Source: Epinephelus fuscoguttatus (taxonomy: Eukaryota; Chordata; Actinopteri; Perciformes; Serranidae). Taken from it: 64,000 bases of DNA. The translations under genes and the position numbers were made by a program. The DNA is taken from NCBI RefSeq assembly GCF_011397635.1, contig NC_064756.1, positions 20,328,907 to 20,392,906 of the forward strand, written 5' to 3'. The notes below the pieces were generated by a model, which saw nothing but the letters and a program-made list of their open reading frames with translations, was not told the DNA's origin and did not search any database. Positions 45,001 to 52,049 of the stretch are shown piece by piece. Every line of letters begins with the position of its first letter. Within the stretch, counting starts at the first letter, position 1.

Positions 45001-45362
45001 CAGAATAGACGGAGGCAGCCAGGTTTTATCTGAGCCCTGGGGCGTATTGTTGCTCACACAGGCCTCTGGCAGGAGGAGGTCCAAGAAGTCCAGAGTTCAG
45101 GAGTCCATGCAGGGGGTGCTCGGACTTGACAAGAAGGAAATGGGGGCTGGGAGAAGAGGGGTGATGTTTGCCTGAAGGTGATATCTGCAGCATGGTGTTT
45201 TTCCGTGTGTGTGCGTGCATGTGTGTGTGCACTCACCATTAAGATTGGTGATTGAATGACATTATATCTGGAGAGAGCAGCTCTTATTGGACTTGGAGGC
45301 TTTTACTGTTCCTAGTTTTTAAAATTAGGCCAGGCTTTCATTGTGAGGTTGTCATTTACCCA

Positions 45363-45425
<63 letters not shown>

Positions 45426-48400
45426 AGACTTGGAGAGCATGCAGTGAGGTGAGAGCGTGTAAGTGGGATTAATAATGGAGTGAAAGAGCAGCAGAGTCAG
45501 AAGAGGATGTGATTCAGTGGAGAGTTTCCATGCTCTTTGTCTGTGAGTCTTTGCATCGGTGCATATTGACTTAATGTGTGTATGTGTTTATATACTAATG
45601 TATTAGTGCATGAATTTGTGTCAAGGATGCTGCGTACAAACAGACAGGTTTGGAGTGATGGATTTTATTGATTTCTTTCCTTGTACAATGAGCTGCAGGG
45701 CCTGCAGAGCGTGGAGTAAAAAAGGGGGAAGAGACGTCTGTGAGAAACAATAAGAAATAAAAGAAGCTCTAACAAGCAGCCAGACGAGGCAGCGTTCATC
45801 ATCAACCCATTAATTAAATATGTCTGGCCCTTATGAACATGCATACACAAGGACCATCATTTTAACTAAAAATCAATGCATGATCAAGACAGAAAAACCT
45901 CTGATTGGGAGTGAAAATGAAGCGCATGCAAGACTGTGAATTTATTTATTAATTTCAAACTCTTGTTATTTTTCAGAGCCAAAACGTAAATATATATCAT
46001 ACTATAAATTTACACAAGGGGGTGCAAACTCTTCTGATGCTTTAAAATGAAGTAGTGATCAAAAGTTGACTCTGAGATCAGTGCAGCAGTGTGAAGGTCA
46101 CAGTCTGCTCCTTCCCTCAGCTGTTTGTAGGTCAGTCGGCCATGCTGTCTGCTCCGTCACACTACAGTGTGGCTGCAGACCCCCGCTGTCTCCCCTCTTC
46201 CAGTCAGCCTGCAGTAGCTTGCCAGTGCAGCGTTGACTTATTGGCTGCCGTAGAAGTGTAGGGGACGATCGCTGCAGTGCGTCTGTTGTACTGGGACTCG
46301 GCTGGGCAATAACCTCCACCGCCATCGCAGCGTGACATTAGAGGGGATTAGAAATAAGGAGTGGTGGTTAATTCACGGCAGGTTCAGGAGGAGCTCACGT
46401 GGTTTGAGCGCCCTCCTGTGGCGTATAAGGAACACCCATCTTCTGTTTGACCACAGATTTTTATCACAGCTTTAAACACAGCAGGATTTTCATAATAAAC
46501 AATGCAGAAACTCAAACAGAAGCAGTCCCTCCATATCATCACTTATGAAGCGTGTGGTGGTGGAATTTTCTGCAGACTCTGCCCTCTGCCTGTCATTTCT
46601 TCTTCTTTTTGTTATGTGATTGGGACAGTAATAGGCATGAATCCCCAGGTGATGTCAGGGCTTGATGAAAAGTAGTGAACAGGTGCCAGACAGGAGACAC
46701 AGCACCAAAAAAATACAAATATAGTGAGGAGACACGCCAAACGAGTGAATCTGGAGTTGGCTTTTAATTCCAATTTTGCTGGAACAAAAGTGATAGCAAC
46801 ATCGAGATAAATCAAATCAAGTTAATTTAAGTAGCCCATCTAAAAACAATCGCAGTTGACCAGAGTGTTGTACAAAATAAAAGAATGACACACAAATATA
46901 TAACAATATAAAATGTATGTGTCTGTCTTAAATCAACCAAAGGCCATTGAAAACATGTACGTTTTAGGATTTGTCTTAAAGTGTCAGTCGAGGGGGAGCA
47001 TTTGATTGAGAGTGGAAGGTTATTCCAAAGCTTTGGAGCAGCTACCACAAAAGCACATTGTCCCTTACCCATCAGCCTTGTTCGAGGGACAGTTGACAAG
47101 AAGAAGACATTGTTTGGAGGATCTAAGAGGTCAGGAGTTGGAGTAGGGGCAGAGAAGTAAAAAATGTATAGTCAGAAAACTACAAGCGTTGTAGATACTG
47201 ACCACATCAACAAAAGTATAAAATCAATAATCATTGATTTAAACTGGTTTGTGATTGAGATCTTAGTGTTTGGGGGTATTATTAGGCTGTAGAAAAACAA
47301 AAGTGAGAAAAGTCACACACATTGCGGTCAAGGTTAGCAACTGCATGACATCACTGGTCCTCTGATTGGATAACTGAGAAAAGAAACATTATACCTAATG
47401 TCTAAAGTATGTGTGCTTTTTTTACCTCTGTGTGTGCACTTCTTTGCCTATCTGTTATGTCCGTGTACACGCACAACCCTTTATTAGCCCTTGTGGAAAT
47501 GGGAGATAAAGCCTGAGGGGCTGTGTTGAGGTGAAAAAAGGATATAGACTGTTTTTTTAAAAGAAGAGACCAAAGTCATAAATGTCACACAGTTTTAAAG
47601 TCCATATATTTTTCCTGTGGTCTGTGAAGCTAAAACCAAAGCAAAATATGTTTCTGAGTTTGACTCGATGATTGAGTCTTATATGCGGCTCTGGACCTGG
47701 ACCGCACTGCAGTATGTGTGAATTTGTTGCAAGATTTTCCTAGGTGCAGCTGATTGTGTATTTTCAAACACAAAAAAAGTGTTTTTAAATATACCATTAA
47801 AGTGATACAGCTTGTTGTGTGTCACCCTTACTTGCCCTCTGTTGGCAGCCTGGTTTTGGACGTAGTTATTTTTGGACTGCCACTATCACTTACCTTATGT
47901 CTAGCCTCTGATGTTGCATGTCTGAAAATGTAAATGGCAAACACAGACGTTGTCTCAAATTTCTCAAGCAGTCAAGTCACTGTGCCCCAATATATAACTT
48001 AAAAATATACAAGAACAGCATTATTAACAGAACAGATAAAAGATAAGAATGTAGTGACATTAGTTCACAATGCGCAGCTAAGATATATTTAAAGTTTTAG
48101 ATGAATGATGTTGGAAAATAAAGCATGAGCACAGAGTGTGGTAAGAACAACATGAAAATAGCTGTAAATATTTTCGAGTTAAGGGGGCAGGACTCGAGTT
48201 ATATCTAATCTGCTGAGATACTGTTCTCTTTGGCTGGAGCAAAAGTCATTTGTAACTTTTACCATCTGATTTATCTAGAGTGAATATTTTCCTGCATATT
48301 TCAGATTGTTCTTAACCTTGCAAAATAATGTTGTTGACTGTGAACCACAAGTATCTTCGACTTGGCCCACACATCCCTCTGCCACTCTGTTTCTCTGTTA

Positions 48401-50893
48401 GACTCGACCTTTGAGACTCTTTTAATATGTGTCCACTGTATTTTGTTTAACATGTCCAGAAACTCTGTCACAGTCTGTTTATTCATTTCCTCCTGATCTC
48501 TCTCTCTCTTGTATCTCAGTCTCCTCCCAGTAAGAAGCGTAAACTTGAGAAGTCGCGGAAGCCCCTGTCGTTCACGCTGCCAGAGGCGGGACTGAAAGAG
48601 CTGCAAGCCAAAGCCTCGGCTTTAGGCGGTACCGCCCGCGGCCCTGTGGACAGCATCGCTGCTCTGCTGGAGAAAACACTCACTGACCTGCGGGTAAGCT
48701 TTAGCGCTGCACTACCACAGCTAGAAGGAAGACAGTTTAATACAAGGTTAAATGTCAGCCTTTCTAAAGTTGTAGACATTACATTGGGGGGACAATGGTT
48801 GTTTTCTTTGCCCACAGTAGTCTTTTTTACATTAAGCACTAACATGTCATGGGTAACCCATTTACACAGAGACAGCTCTGATTAGAGATGTAATTGCAAC
48901 GAGGATGCAAAGTGGAATACTTGACATCATGATGTTATTGTAGTACAGCGAAACCTTGAACCACAGCCTCAGAAGAAGACACTATCTATTTGCAGGTCTC
49001 TAGTATAGAGCAGTGGTTCTTAAATGGTGTGCTGTGATGCAAATCCAGATGTGCCGTGGAAAGATTTTTATTGCAATATTCATCTGGGCCTGTACAAAAA
49101 GTTGTGAATGAATTTTTAATTGACTGTATCAGTATGTTGGGCCCACCCATTTCCTAATAAGGAGGCAAACTCTACTTAATAAATGTATTTTAATTGAATT
49201 TAATGTTCACAGGGAACCATTCACTGCCATTCAGGAAAGGGAATTATAAGTGTGTGACACATCACATTATATTACTTTATCTTACATTATTTCCTGTTTA
49301 AATGGGTGTGTTATTGGTGCTTTGATGTCATTTTAAAAAGTTTACAATGAATTCTTGAATCATTTTGTTACATATTTCACAAGTAATAGTTGGCTGTCAA
49401 TTGTTATTTGATATTAGTAAATAAAAACAAACATTTATGTCATGATAAGAGAGATAACGCACCTTATAGCGGCTTTTGTGCACAGATATAAATACAGGTG
49501 TGAGAATCTTGCCCTTTAGTGTGGCTTGGGCGCAAAAAGCTTGAGAACTAATGGTATAGAGTGCTGCAGGGATGAATTTCAACCCAGAAATTAGTCTTGC
49601 CCTGGTTGTCTTGACAAAAAGGATTCAGATTTTTATAGAAAATCAGCTCTGTGGCAAACAAAAGTTTATGATACAAGTTTTATTCAGGAACATAATCTTC
49701 ACTAATGAACAGTACTTCTATGATTTTTGTGGCCACAAGTAAAAAGCTATGGTTAGGCTTTAAACAAAATACACCACAATGGCATGACTTCATTGTCACC
49801 GCCACTAAGCTTCCATCTTGTAATCCTGACGTTTAATATCCCAGACAACCTCTGGAGTCTCATTTAGCCACTTGTTAGCAACCACCTTTTTATAGACGCA
49901 TAAATGCTTCCAAATTCAAGAGTATGGTTTTACTGATGTATTTTGTCTTGGAACAAAACAAAGACCCACAGACTTTATTTCAGACTTTTAACCAAAAACC
50001 CACTGACTTCAAGATGAGGGAACCAGAAGGGCTAAAATGCTAACTCATCTCTGGGTTTCAGATCTCATTCCTGCACCACTCTGTTAGAGTGTACATGTCA
50101 CAGCTTTTTTCCATCCATTCCATTTTTTTCCGTGTAGCCGTTATTTTGTGCAACAGTCAGTTAATGTTCACACACAGTTAATGTCATCATTGGTCTGATT
50201 ATCTTCTGTGTGGCTCTGCAGGTGCTTCACAAACGTGTCCCATGTCGAAAGCAGGAGCAGAGCCTCTTTCTAACAGCTGTGGAGAACACCTGGATCCACG
50301 GACGACAGAAGCGACGTGAGGGATTGCGTCAGCTGCGGGAGCTCCCCAGGGCACCTCAATGTACTGCAACCAGCTCTCAACCTACTGTGGCCACAGCTGC
50401 TCCTGCCACAACCCCGGCATCTCAAAGCCAGTCTGCCTCCACAAAAAACAGCAGCACCCAGGGTGATAGCGCTGAAAACAAAAGTACATCTGCACAGGAG
50501 GTAGCTGGACAGCAGCAGTCTGCTGAGCAGACTGAAAATGGAGCCTCTTCAAATGAGACGAGCAAAGATGTACCGCCAACTTCAGAACAGAAGGAGGTCT
50601 TACAGAATGTGTCAGGTGAAGATGTGGACATGGAGTCCTCCACCTGCACAGATGCAGTGCAGGAAAAAAGCCCACAGGAAGAGCCTGCTGCAGCAGGTGA
50701 GCCGCCCTCTAAGCGACCCCTGAGCCCCGCTGCAGTCGAACACTTCCTGTTCAAGTGTCTGCTGAACGTGATGATGGAAGACAGCGAAGTAGTGATTGAG
50801 ATGCACTGGGTGGAGGGTCAGAGTAAAGACCTGATGAACCAACTGTGTACGTACCTGAAGAACACCCTTCTAAGGTTGGTTGCTAAGCCCTAA
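11779..50893 (+). CDS. mettl16: mettl16, RNA N6-adenosine methyltransferase, complete CDS in nine coding exons
   Basis: METTL16 deposits m6A on U6 snRNA and on hairpins in MAT2A mRNA, linking SAM level to MAT2A splicing and stability; it works in nucleus and cytoplasm. Exons join(11779-11906, 29438-29625, 30363-30503, 32105-32220, 32389-32531, 37131-37200, 41192-41281, 48520-48693, 50222-50893) give 1722 nt, 573 aa; human is 562 as I recall. Order: N-terminal RNA-binding module (MALNKSMHPRNRYKDK), Rossmann SAM motif GIDIGTGASC, the PQKTLLM K-loop, catalytic NPPF (about residues 180-183), then a low-complexity linker and the C-terminal VCR ending in HWVEGQSKDLMNQLCTYLKN. All nine exons keep phase with GT/AG sites. 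The ATG matches the conserved family start and has an in-frame upstream extension that is not expected to be used. Intron 1 is 17.5 kb and TE-rich. Confidence 0.96.
12837..13030 (-). pseudogene. L1-type LINE ORF2 C-terminal remnant
   Basis: Read on the minus strand it codes CQWCNQDPATLFHSFWACPR and then MGQFWDKIFETL, the CxxC...H...C knuckle at the C-terminus of fish L1-clade ORF2 proteins, followed by CLGFLRQKIRSIKHYF. No reverse-transcriptase domain is present. It abuts a SINE at 13031. The 85 bp at 12837-12921 recur at 13820-13904. Confidence 0.75.
13031..13256 (+). repeat. tRNA-derived SINE type A, truncated 3' end
   Basis: A-box-like GTGCAGTGGTTAGCATTG and B-box-like GGTTCAAACC, then the family body TGGAGTTTGCATGTTCTC and CCGGCTTCCTCCCACAGTCC, stopping after GGTTGTCTGTCTCTGT. 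This is an abundant percomorph repeat, with further copies at 16713 and 34477. The 5' side is joined to antisense L1. Confidence 0.8.
13257..13824 (-). mobile_element. non-autonomous TIR element, copy A, truncated
   Basis: Begins AACCCTTTTTAGATGGGA and is the reverse complement of the element at 62830-63407, with shared blocks such as TTTGCAGGAAAGCCCAATCA and ATGACTACCCTACGAGGCGG. It lacks the last part of the other copy and is cut at a GGAAA shared with an L1 fragment. No transposase. The CCCTTTTA-type ends suggest a TTAA/piggyBac-like MITE, but no clean target duplication is seen. Confidence 0.65.
13820..13904 (-). repeat. second copy of L1 fragment (85 bp)
   Basis: 85 bp matching 12837-12921 with two substitutions by eye, in the same orientation. 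It begins at the GGAAA junction with the truncated TIR element. Confidence 0.8.
14520..14672 (+). repeat. LINE-like 3' end fragment with GATG tail
   Basis: Contains GAACATGCTGGAGGGATTAC, CTCATCTGGCCTGAGAACGC and a terminal GATGGATGGATG tail. I recognise this as a common teleost retroelement 3' end; the clade is not certain. Confidence 0.5.
15273..15335. repeat. (TG)n-(CG)n alternating purine-pyrimidine tract
   Basis: About 46 bp of TG repeats followed directly by about 17 bp of CG repeats; strictly alternating, so a strong Z-DNA candidate and probably polymorphic. Confidence 0.95.
16203..16275 (-). repeat. tRNA-like SINE head (type D)
   Basis: On the minus strand it reads GGCCTCCCTAGTGTAGTGGT, then TAGAGCACTC (A-box region) and GGTTCAAATCC (B box). 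The anticodon arm is degenerate and has no proper 7-nt loop, so it is a SINE or tRNA pseudogene, not a working tRNA. Confidence 0.6.
16330..16515 (-). pseudogene. L1-type ORF2 extreme C-terminus remnant
   Basis: On the minus strand two frames give NWKSNLPPLFGHWVND and MMKLEKLRYTTDGPVNEFHK followed by VWQPFLDYY, the usual last block of fish L1 ORF2 (W..WL.D....EKLRY...F...W.P). Split by a frameshift, so dead. Confidence 0.65.
16632..16712 (-). pseudogene. L1 ORF2 CxxC remnant, second composite copy
   Basis: Minus-strand CQRCNQDLATLFHSFWACPR, nearly the same as the piece at 12837-13030 but with an internal deletion. It joins a type A SINE at the same point as the first copy. Confidence 0.75.
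16713..17058 (+). repeat. tRNA-derived SINE type A, near full length
   Basis: GGTGGTGCAGTGGTTAGC, B box GGTTCGAACC, body through GACCTGTCCAGGGTGTACCC and TGTCAGCTGGGTTAGGCTCC, and the tail ATAAATGAATGAA. It shares the diagnostic ACCTTGTGGTGGGGTAGC with the copy at 13031. Confidence 0.85.
20757..20976. mobile_element. hAT-type MITE with 8-bp target duplication
   Basis: Terminal inverted repeats TAGGGCTGTGCGA and TCGCCCAGCCCTA flanked by an identical 8-bp duplication CCTGAGGG at 20749-20756 and 20977-20984. 220 bp, no coding capacity. The 8-bp duplication and TIR type are characteristic of hAT elements. Confidence 0.85.
21561..21670 (-). repeat. SINE type B, distal fragment (left of Tc1 insertion)
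   Basis: Reverse complement of the family end: GGGCCTGCACTTGTATAGCG and GGGTCACATTCACCCATTCA. It continues at 23302 on the other side of the Tc1 element; the TA between was the target site. Confidence 0.75.
21673..23299 (+). mobile_element. Tc1/mariner element, 1627 bp, with long inverted repeats
   Basis: Ends CAGTACAGGCC...GGCCTGTACTG, flanked by TA at 21671-21672 and 23300-23301. The inverted repeats run about 270 bp (21673-21941 and about 23033-23299) and differ at only a handful of positions by eye, so the insertion is young. The right repeat includes the last codons of the transposase gene. Inserted in a SINE type B copy in mettl16 intron 1. Confidence 0.93.
22084..23136 (+). pseudogene. 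Tc1 transposase, disabled by one stop and a catalytic substitution
   Basis: A 350-codon frame starting MARTNQLTKEKRVAIITLRN. The N-terminal paired-type HTH domain includes SVRKIAKTLNVFPSGVAKTI, and GRPRV marks the linker. Catalytic D1 is in WSDESKFEIFG (22552-22554) and D2 in QQDNDPKHTS (22822-22824); the third site reads DLNPIKMVW, with Lys (22939-22941) where Tc1 enzymes have Glu. There are 38 residues between D2 and that site, the spacing of the DD38E (Intruder) group rather than DD34E. A TGA at 22765-22767 interrupts the frame after HGYHSILQ. Both lesions fit CpG decay. The upstream in-frame ATG at 21976 is not the native start. Confidence 0.9.
23302..23449 (-). repeat. SINE type B, proximal fragment (right of Tc1 insertion)
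   Basis: Reverse complement of CTCC...GCATGTC...GGTGCCTTGTATGGTAGCC...CACCAGTGTATGAATG; continues the fragment at 21561-21670. The tRNA-like head is missing. Confidence 0.7.
23465..23625 (+). repeat. SINE type C, partial
   Basis: TGTATACAGGCTATGTCCTT then GCTGCAG and GGTTCGTTTCCGG, followed by CCCTTTGCTGCATGT and an AATAAAGCC tail; aligns with the minus-strand SINE at 44120-44297. Confidence 0.65.
23640..23922 (+). repeat. SINE type B, near full length
   Basis: Head GGGGTCGTCCACTTATCAGA, B-box region CGATCTCTGGCTCCTCCAGT, body GGTGGCACCTTGTATGGTAG and end GGGGCTATGCAAGTGCAGTC. Part of a SINE cluster with the neighbours on its left. Confidence 0.75.
24559..24602. repeat. (GT)n microsatellite
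   Basis: Uninterrupted GT dinucleotides ending in GCGCGC. Confidence 0.95.
25139..25180. repeat. (CA)n microsatellite, interrupted
   Basis: Alternating CA with a TCACG interruption in the middle. Confidence 0.9.
26690..27114. mobile_element. hAT-type non-autonomous element with perfect 8-bp target duplication
   Basis: Ends CAGGCCTATTCA and TGAGTAGCCCTG; flanked by identical ATCTAGAC at 26682-26689 and 27115-27122. The first 60 bp (GCAGGCCACATCTGGCCC) recall hAT-Charlie relatives. 425 bp with no transposase. Confidence 0.85.
27123..27387 (+). repeat. SINE type B
   Basis: GGGCGGTTGTGGCTCTTCAC head, GGCTTGATTCCC B box, GGTGGCACCATGTGTGGTAG body, ending GCTGTACAAGTGCAAGTCC. It starts immediately after the hAT target duplication. 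Confidence 0.75.
28101..28143. repeat. (GT)n microsatellite
   Basis: Pure GT repeat of about 43 bp. Confidence 0.95.
28723..29393. mobile_element. TTAA-flanked non-autonomous DNA element, copy 1
   Basis: Ends GGCCTAGACACACCAA and TTGGTGTGTCAGGGTCC, with TTAA directly outside both (28719-28722; 29394-29397). 671 bp, no transposase. The TTAA duplication suggests mobilisation by a piggyBac-type enzyme. A diverged copy is at 42636-43208. It ends about 40 bp before the mettl16 exon 2 acceptor. Confidence 0.7.
29438..29625 (+). CDS. mettl16: mettl16 coding exon 2
   Basis: Codes VNFKEPEAVRALTCTLL, LERLIPTVPLRLNYIHWVED and the first half of the SAM motif (RRGIDIG). The loop between DLI and RRG has six residues (DGQKQP), four fewer than the human loop as I recall it. 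The acceptor lies only about 45 bp after the end of a TTAA-flanked transposable element. Confidence 0.95.
29626..30362. other. mettl16 intron 2
   Basis: Holds a (TG)n microsatellite at 30001-30029; nothing else recognised. Confidence 0.6.
30363..30503 (+). CDS. mettl16: mettl16 coding exon 3: SAM-binding Rossmann core
   Basis: Codes TGASCIYPLLGATMNGWYFL, ATEVDD and NVEQNNLSDLIK. Donor GTAAAT at 30504; ends in phase 1. Confidence 0.95.
30504..32104. other. mettl16 intron 3
   Basis: No gene recognised. A T-tract of about 20 nt at 31591-31611. The 30890-31350 stretch looks like an unclassified repeat but I cannot place it. Confidence 0.5.
32105..32220 (+). CDS. mettl16: mettl16 coding exon 4: K-loop and catalytic NPPF
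   Basis: Codes VVKVPQKTLLMDALKEE, the loop known in the human enzyme to restrain activity (human K163 region), then YDFCMCNPPFFANQLEAK with the intact catalytic NPPF tetrapeptide. Confidence 0.95.
32389..32531 (+). CDS. mettl16: mettl16 coding exon 5
   Basis: Codes GVNSRNSRRPPPSSVNTGG and EIMAEGGELEFVKRIIHDSL, substrate-side loops of the methyltransferase fold. The donor GTGAGC begins at 32532; ends in phase 2. Confidence 0.95.
34477..34808 (+). repeat. tRNA-derived SINE type A, full length
   Basis: Head GAGGCACGGTGGTGTAGTGG, body as in the copies at 13031 and 16713, then a C-rich run and a GGATGGATGGAT tail. It has the ordinary 5' head that the two L1-joined copies lack. Confidence 0.85.
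35620..35844. repeat. large inverted repeat (hairpin) built from GGTTCTATGTTCCC units
   Basis: The left arm contains GTTCTATGTTCCCCACTTAA then CACTGCAAAAAAGG; the right arm contains its reverse complement. Arms of about 100 bp flank a spacer near GCATGGTTGAGTGGGC. The GGTTCTATGTTCCC unit or its complement occurs about eight times. Looks like a foldback element; no coding capacity. Confidence 0.8.
35862..36087. mobile_element. short interspersed repeat with GACCTCCGCCAAG inverted ends
   Basis: Starts GAGCACTCGGAGAGCGAAGA, then CCTCCGCCAAG, contains CATCAAAATCCGTTCAGAAC and ends CTTGGCGGAGGTAATA. The CCTCCGCCAAG/CTTGGCGGAGG ends form inverted repeats. I recognise a widespread animal repeat of this form but not its class. 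Confidence 0.65.
36961..36985. repeat. (CA)n microsatellite
   Basis: About 25 bp of CA repeats upstream of mettl16 exon 6. Confidence 0.9.
37131..37200 (+). CDS. mettl16: mettl16 coding exon 6
   Basis: A 70-nt exon coding WYSCMLGKKCSLAPLKEELR and then KQG; the acceptor follows TTCTTTCTGCAG, the donor GTGAGT starts at 37201. Confidence 0.95.
39070..39260. repeat. retroelement-type repeat with CTCTCATCCAAGAAGCTTAT motif
   Basis: Carries TTGAAGACGTTTCTCCTCTC and an internal inverted segment: GACTGGTGCAGAGTCACAGG recurs in reverse at GTGACTCTGCACCAGTC. I know the motif as a frequent teleost repeat; its class is uncertain. Confidence 0.45.
39355..39640. repeat. (ATA)n plus AAACTTTATTTATATAGCAC repeat
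   Basis: ATA microsatellite followed by AAACTTTATTTATATAGCAC and AAAGTGCTGCACAATAAAA. The reverse complement looks like a retroelement 3' end with a TAT-type tail. A second copy is at 39867-39970. Confidence 0.55.
39867..39970. repeat. (ATA)n plus AAACTTTATTTATAGAGCAC repeat
   Basis: Same arrangement as at 39355: ATA units, AAACTTTATTTATAGAGCAC, then CAAAGTGCTTGAACAAAGC. Confidence 0.55.
40165..40440. mobile_element. hAT-type MITE, 276 bp
   Basis: Ends TAGGGTTGCAATATTATACC and ATACCGTTGCAACCCTA. Flanks CTGTGAAG (40157-40164) and CAGTGTAG (40441-40448) agree at 6 of 8 positions, a decayed 8-bp duplication. Confidence 0.75.
41192..41281 (+). CDS. mettl16: mettl16 coding exon 7
   Basis: A phase-0 exon of 30 codons, VPKVTHTEFCQGRTMRWALA then WSFYDDVTVP, the end of the methyltransferase domain. 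Confidence 0.95.
42636..43208. mobile_element. TTAA-type non-autonomous element, copy 2
   Basis: Starts after TTAA (42632-42635) and ends GCTTGGTGTGTCAGGGCCG. Shared blocks with copy 1 include CTGCGTGAGAGGAAGTAA, CTAATTAGCCAGTTAGCACA and GTTTACTTTCCTCACTTC. Clearly diverged, so an old family. Confidence 0.7.
44120..44297 (-). repeat. tRNA-derived SINE type C
   Basis: On the minus strand: GGGGCGTTGGTAGCGTAGTG (A box), CGCAGATTCGACTCC (B box), TTTGCTGCAGGTCC and a tail ATTAAAGGCAAAGCCTG with A/T-rich end. Confidence 0.75.
44301..44566. mobile_element. PIF/Harbinger-like MITE with TAA duplication
   Basis: Ends AGCCTGATTTATGGTCCTGC and GCAGGACCATGAATCAGGCT, about 20-bp inverted repeats, flanked by TAA at 44298-44300 and 44567-44569. 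The 3-bp TWA duplication is the Harbinger signature. 266 bp, inserted exactly at the head of SINE type C. Confidence 0.8.
45365..45422. repeat. (GT)n microsatellite
   Basis: About 58 bp of GT repeats, the longest pure dinucleotide tract seen here. Confidence 0.95.
46810..47107 (-). pseudogene. LINE reverse-transcriptase C-terminal remnant (L2/CR1/Rex-like)
   Basis: Minus-strand peptide CAFVVAAPKLWNNLPLSIKC followed by SPSTDTLRQILKRTCF is the standard C-terminal block (S.AAPKLWN.LP...) of fish non-LTR RT proteins, followed by the 3' UTR ending in TTGATTTGATTTA. Confidence 0.75.
48520..48693 (+). CDS. mettl16: mettl16 coding exon 8: basic linker and first VCR part
   Basis: Starts SPPSKKRKLEKSRKPLSF, a basic stretch that could serve as a nuclear localisation signal, and ends SIAALLEKTLTDLR. 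The donor GTAAGC starts at 48694. Confidence 0.93.
48694..50221. other. mettl16 intron 8
   Basis: Contains the 49011-49553 hAT element; nothing else recognised. Confidence 0.6.
49011..49553. mobile_element. hAT (Charlie-like) non-autonomous element, perfect 8-bp duplication
   Basis: Ends CAGTGGTTCTTAAATGGTGT and AAGCTTGAGAACTAATG; identical GTATAGAG at 49003-49010 and 49554-49561. 543 bp without transposase. Confidence 0.85.
50222..50893 (+). CDS. mettl16: mettl16 last coding exon: VCR and disordered linker
   Basis: Codes VLHKRVPCRKQEQSLFLTA and WIHGRQKRREGLRQLRELPR, then about 120 residues rich in T, S, Q, A and E with no fold expected, then HFLFKCLLNVMMEDSEVVIE and the C-terminus RLVAKP with TAA at 50891-50893. 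The conserved blocks are the vertebrate conserved region that binds U6; the linker between them is poorly conserved. Confidence 0.94.
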   Translation: MLHKRVPCRKQEQSLFLTAVENTWIHGRQKRREGLRQLRELPRAPQCTATSSQPTVATAAPATTPASQSQSASTKNSSTQGDSAENKSTSAQEVAGQQQSAEQTENGASSNETSKDVPPTSEQKEVLQNVSGEDVDMESSTCTDAVQEKSPQEEPAAAGEPPSKRPLSPAAVEHFLFKCLLNVMMEDSEVVIEMHWVEGQSKDLMNQLCTYLKNTLLRLVAKP

Positions 50894-51085
50894 ATGATCA
50901 GATGTTATTTTTACAGATGATAATTGACGTCACTGTGACTTCTGGAGGTTTGTTCCAGGAGATAACATCATCTGATTTTTTTGTTCTCAGTCAGAATACC
51001 TTGTAAGGTGATACATACTGTATATTGGCATTTTGTCAAAAAAAAAACCAAAACATTTGCAATAAATGTTAATTTTTATAAAATC
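50894..51085 (+). terminator. mettl16: mettl16 3' UTR and poly(A) signal
   Basis: AATAAA at 51061-51066, 168 bp after the stop, followed by T-rich and GTGCTG-type sequence. A short 3' UTR ending near 51085 is inferred. Confidence 0.6.
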
Positions 51086-52049
51086 TTTTCCTCTTCGTGC
51101 TGCATTTTTTATATACAGTCAAGCATTTTGGTCTGTTGTGTTTTTTAACAATGCAGTACATCTAAATGGCCACAAGAGGACACTATGTGTTTCTTCTATC
51201 AGGGACTGTCTTCCTGTCATGTTTTGTATTTAGATGAAACCCTTTATTTGTTTTATTAGTCATTGTCTTCTTGAATGGCTTTAGAATTTGATCCTAATAT
51301 TTCCTGAAATTTACACACAGCCTGGTTAATTCATGATGTTCCTGGAGCCCCTCAGTCTTTCCTGTTCCTGGAGAACCTTTAGTATTGTGGTCCGTTATTA
51401 TTACTCTGTGGAAGGCGACATACTTCCTGACCTGAGCCGAGTGAATAACAGGAAAAGACCTCTGAATATCCAGGGCCATGTGTATGTGTGTGCACGTTCC
51501 TTGTGTGCTCCAAGCAAAAACCCAGTTCCTTCTCATACTACATATCCCTCAGTTATACCAGGTTTCCATCAGCCTTTGCATGTGTTAAAGTCAGTAGTCT
51601 GGATTTTTCTGGGTGATTTTGGGCTAATGTAATAAGAGTAATTACATGAAAGGTGAAGTTATAATTGATTTGTCATTAAGTCATTAATCAAAGAAAATTT
51701 GCTGGCTTTAGCCCCTCAAATGTGAGAATTTGCTGTTTTCAAATTGTTTCACAGCATTGTCACTTTAATATCTTTAGGTTTTGGACTCCTGGCTGGACAA
51801 AAAAATATTTAAAGATGTCAACATGGGCTCTAAATTGTGTCACAATTTTCTAACATTTTATAGAACAAATGATGAATCCATTAACTGAAAAATGAATTAA
51901 AGATACAGTATATTATAGTAAGTTGCCGTAATGTCTGCTTTTCTATATTTGTGAGCCACCACCAAATAAAAATCAAATTGGTTTATAACATCATATTTTG
52001 TAACAGCTAAATAAAGTTGCAGTTACAGCTTGATATGTTGTTGTATGTG

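Larger units (their letters stand above)
41282..48519. other. mettl16 intron 7
   Basis: 7.2 kb. Contains the second TTAA element, a CGCCCCCTGGTGGCTGGCTG repeat at about 43265-43420, a SINE type C, a Harbinger-like MITE, a (GT)n tract and a LINE remnant. No host gene seen in 41500-42600 or 45430-46800. Confidence 0.6.

Noticed and set aside
50894..51085. METTL16 self-target hairpin (UACAGARAA type) in its own 3' UTR
   Set aside because: Only a partial match (TACAGATGA near 50921) was seen, without the needed nonamer; my scan was by eye and limited to this UTR.
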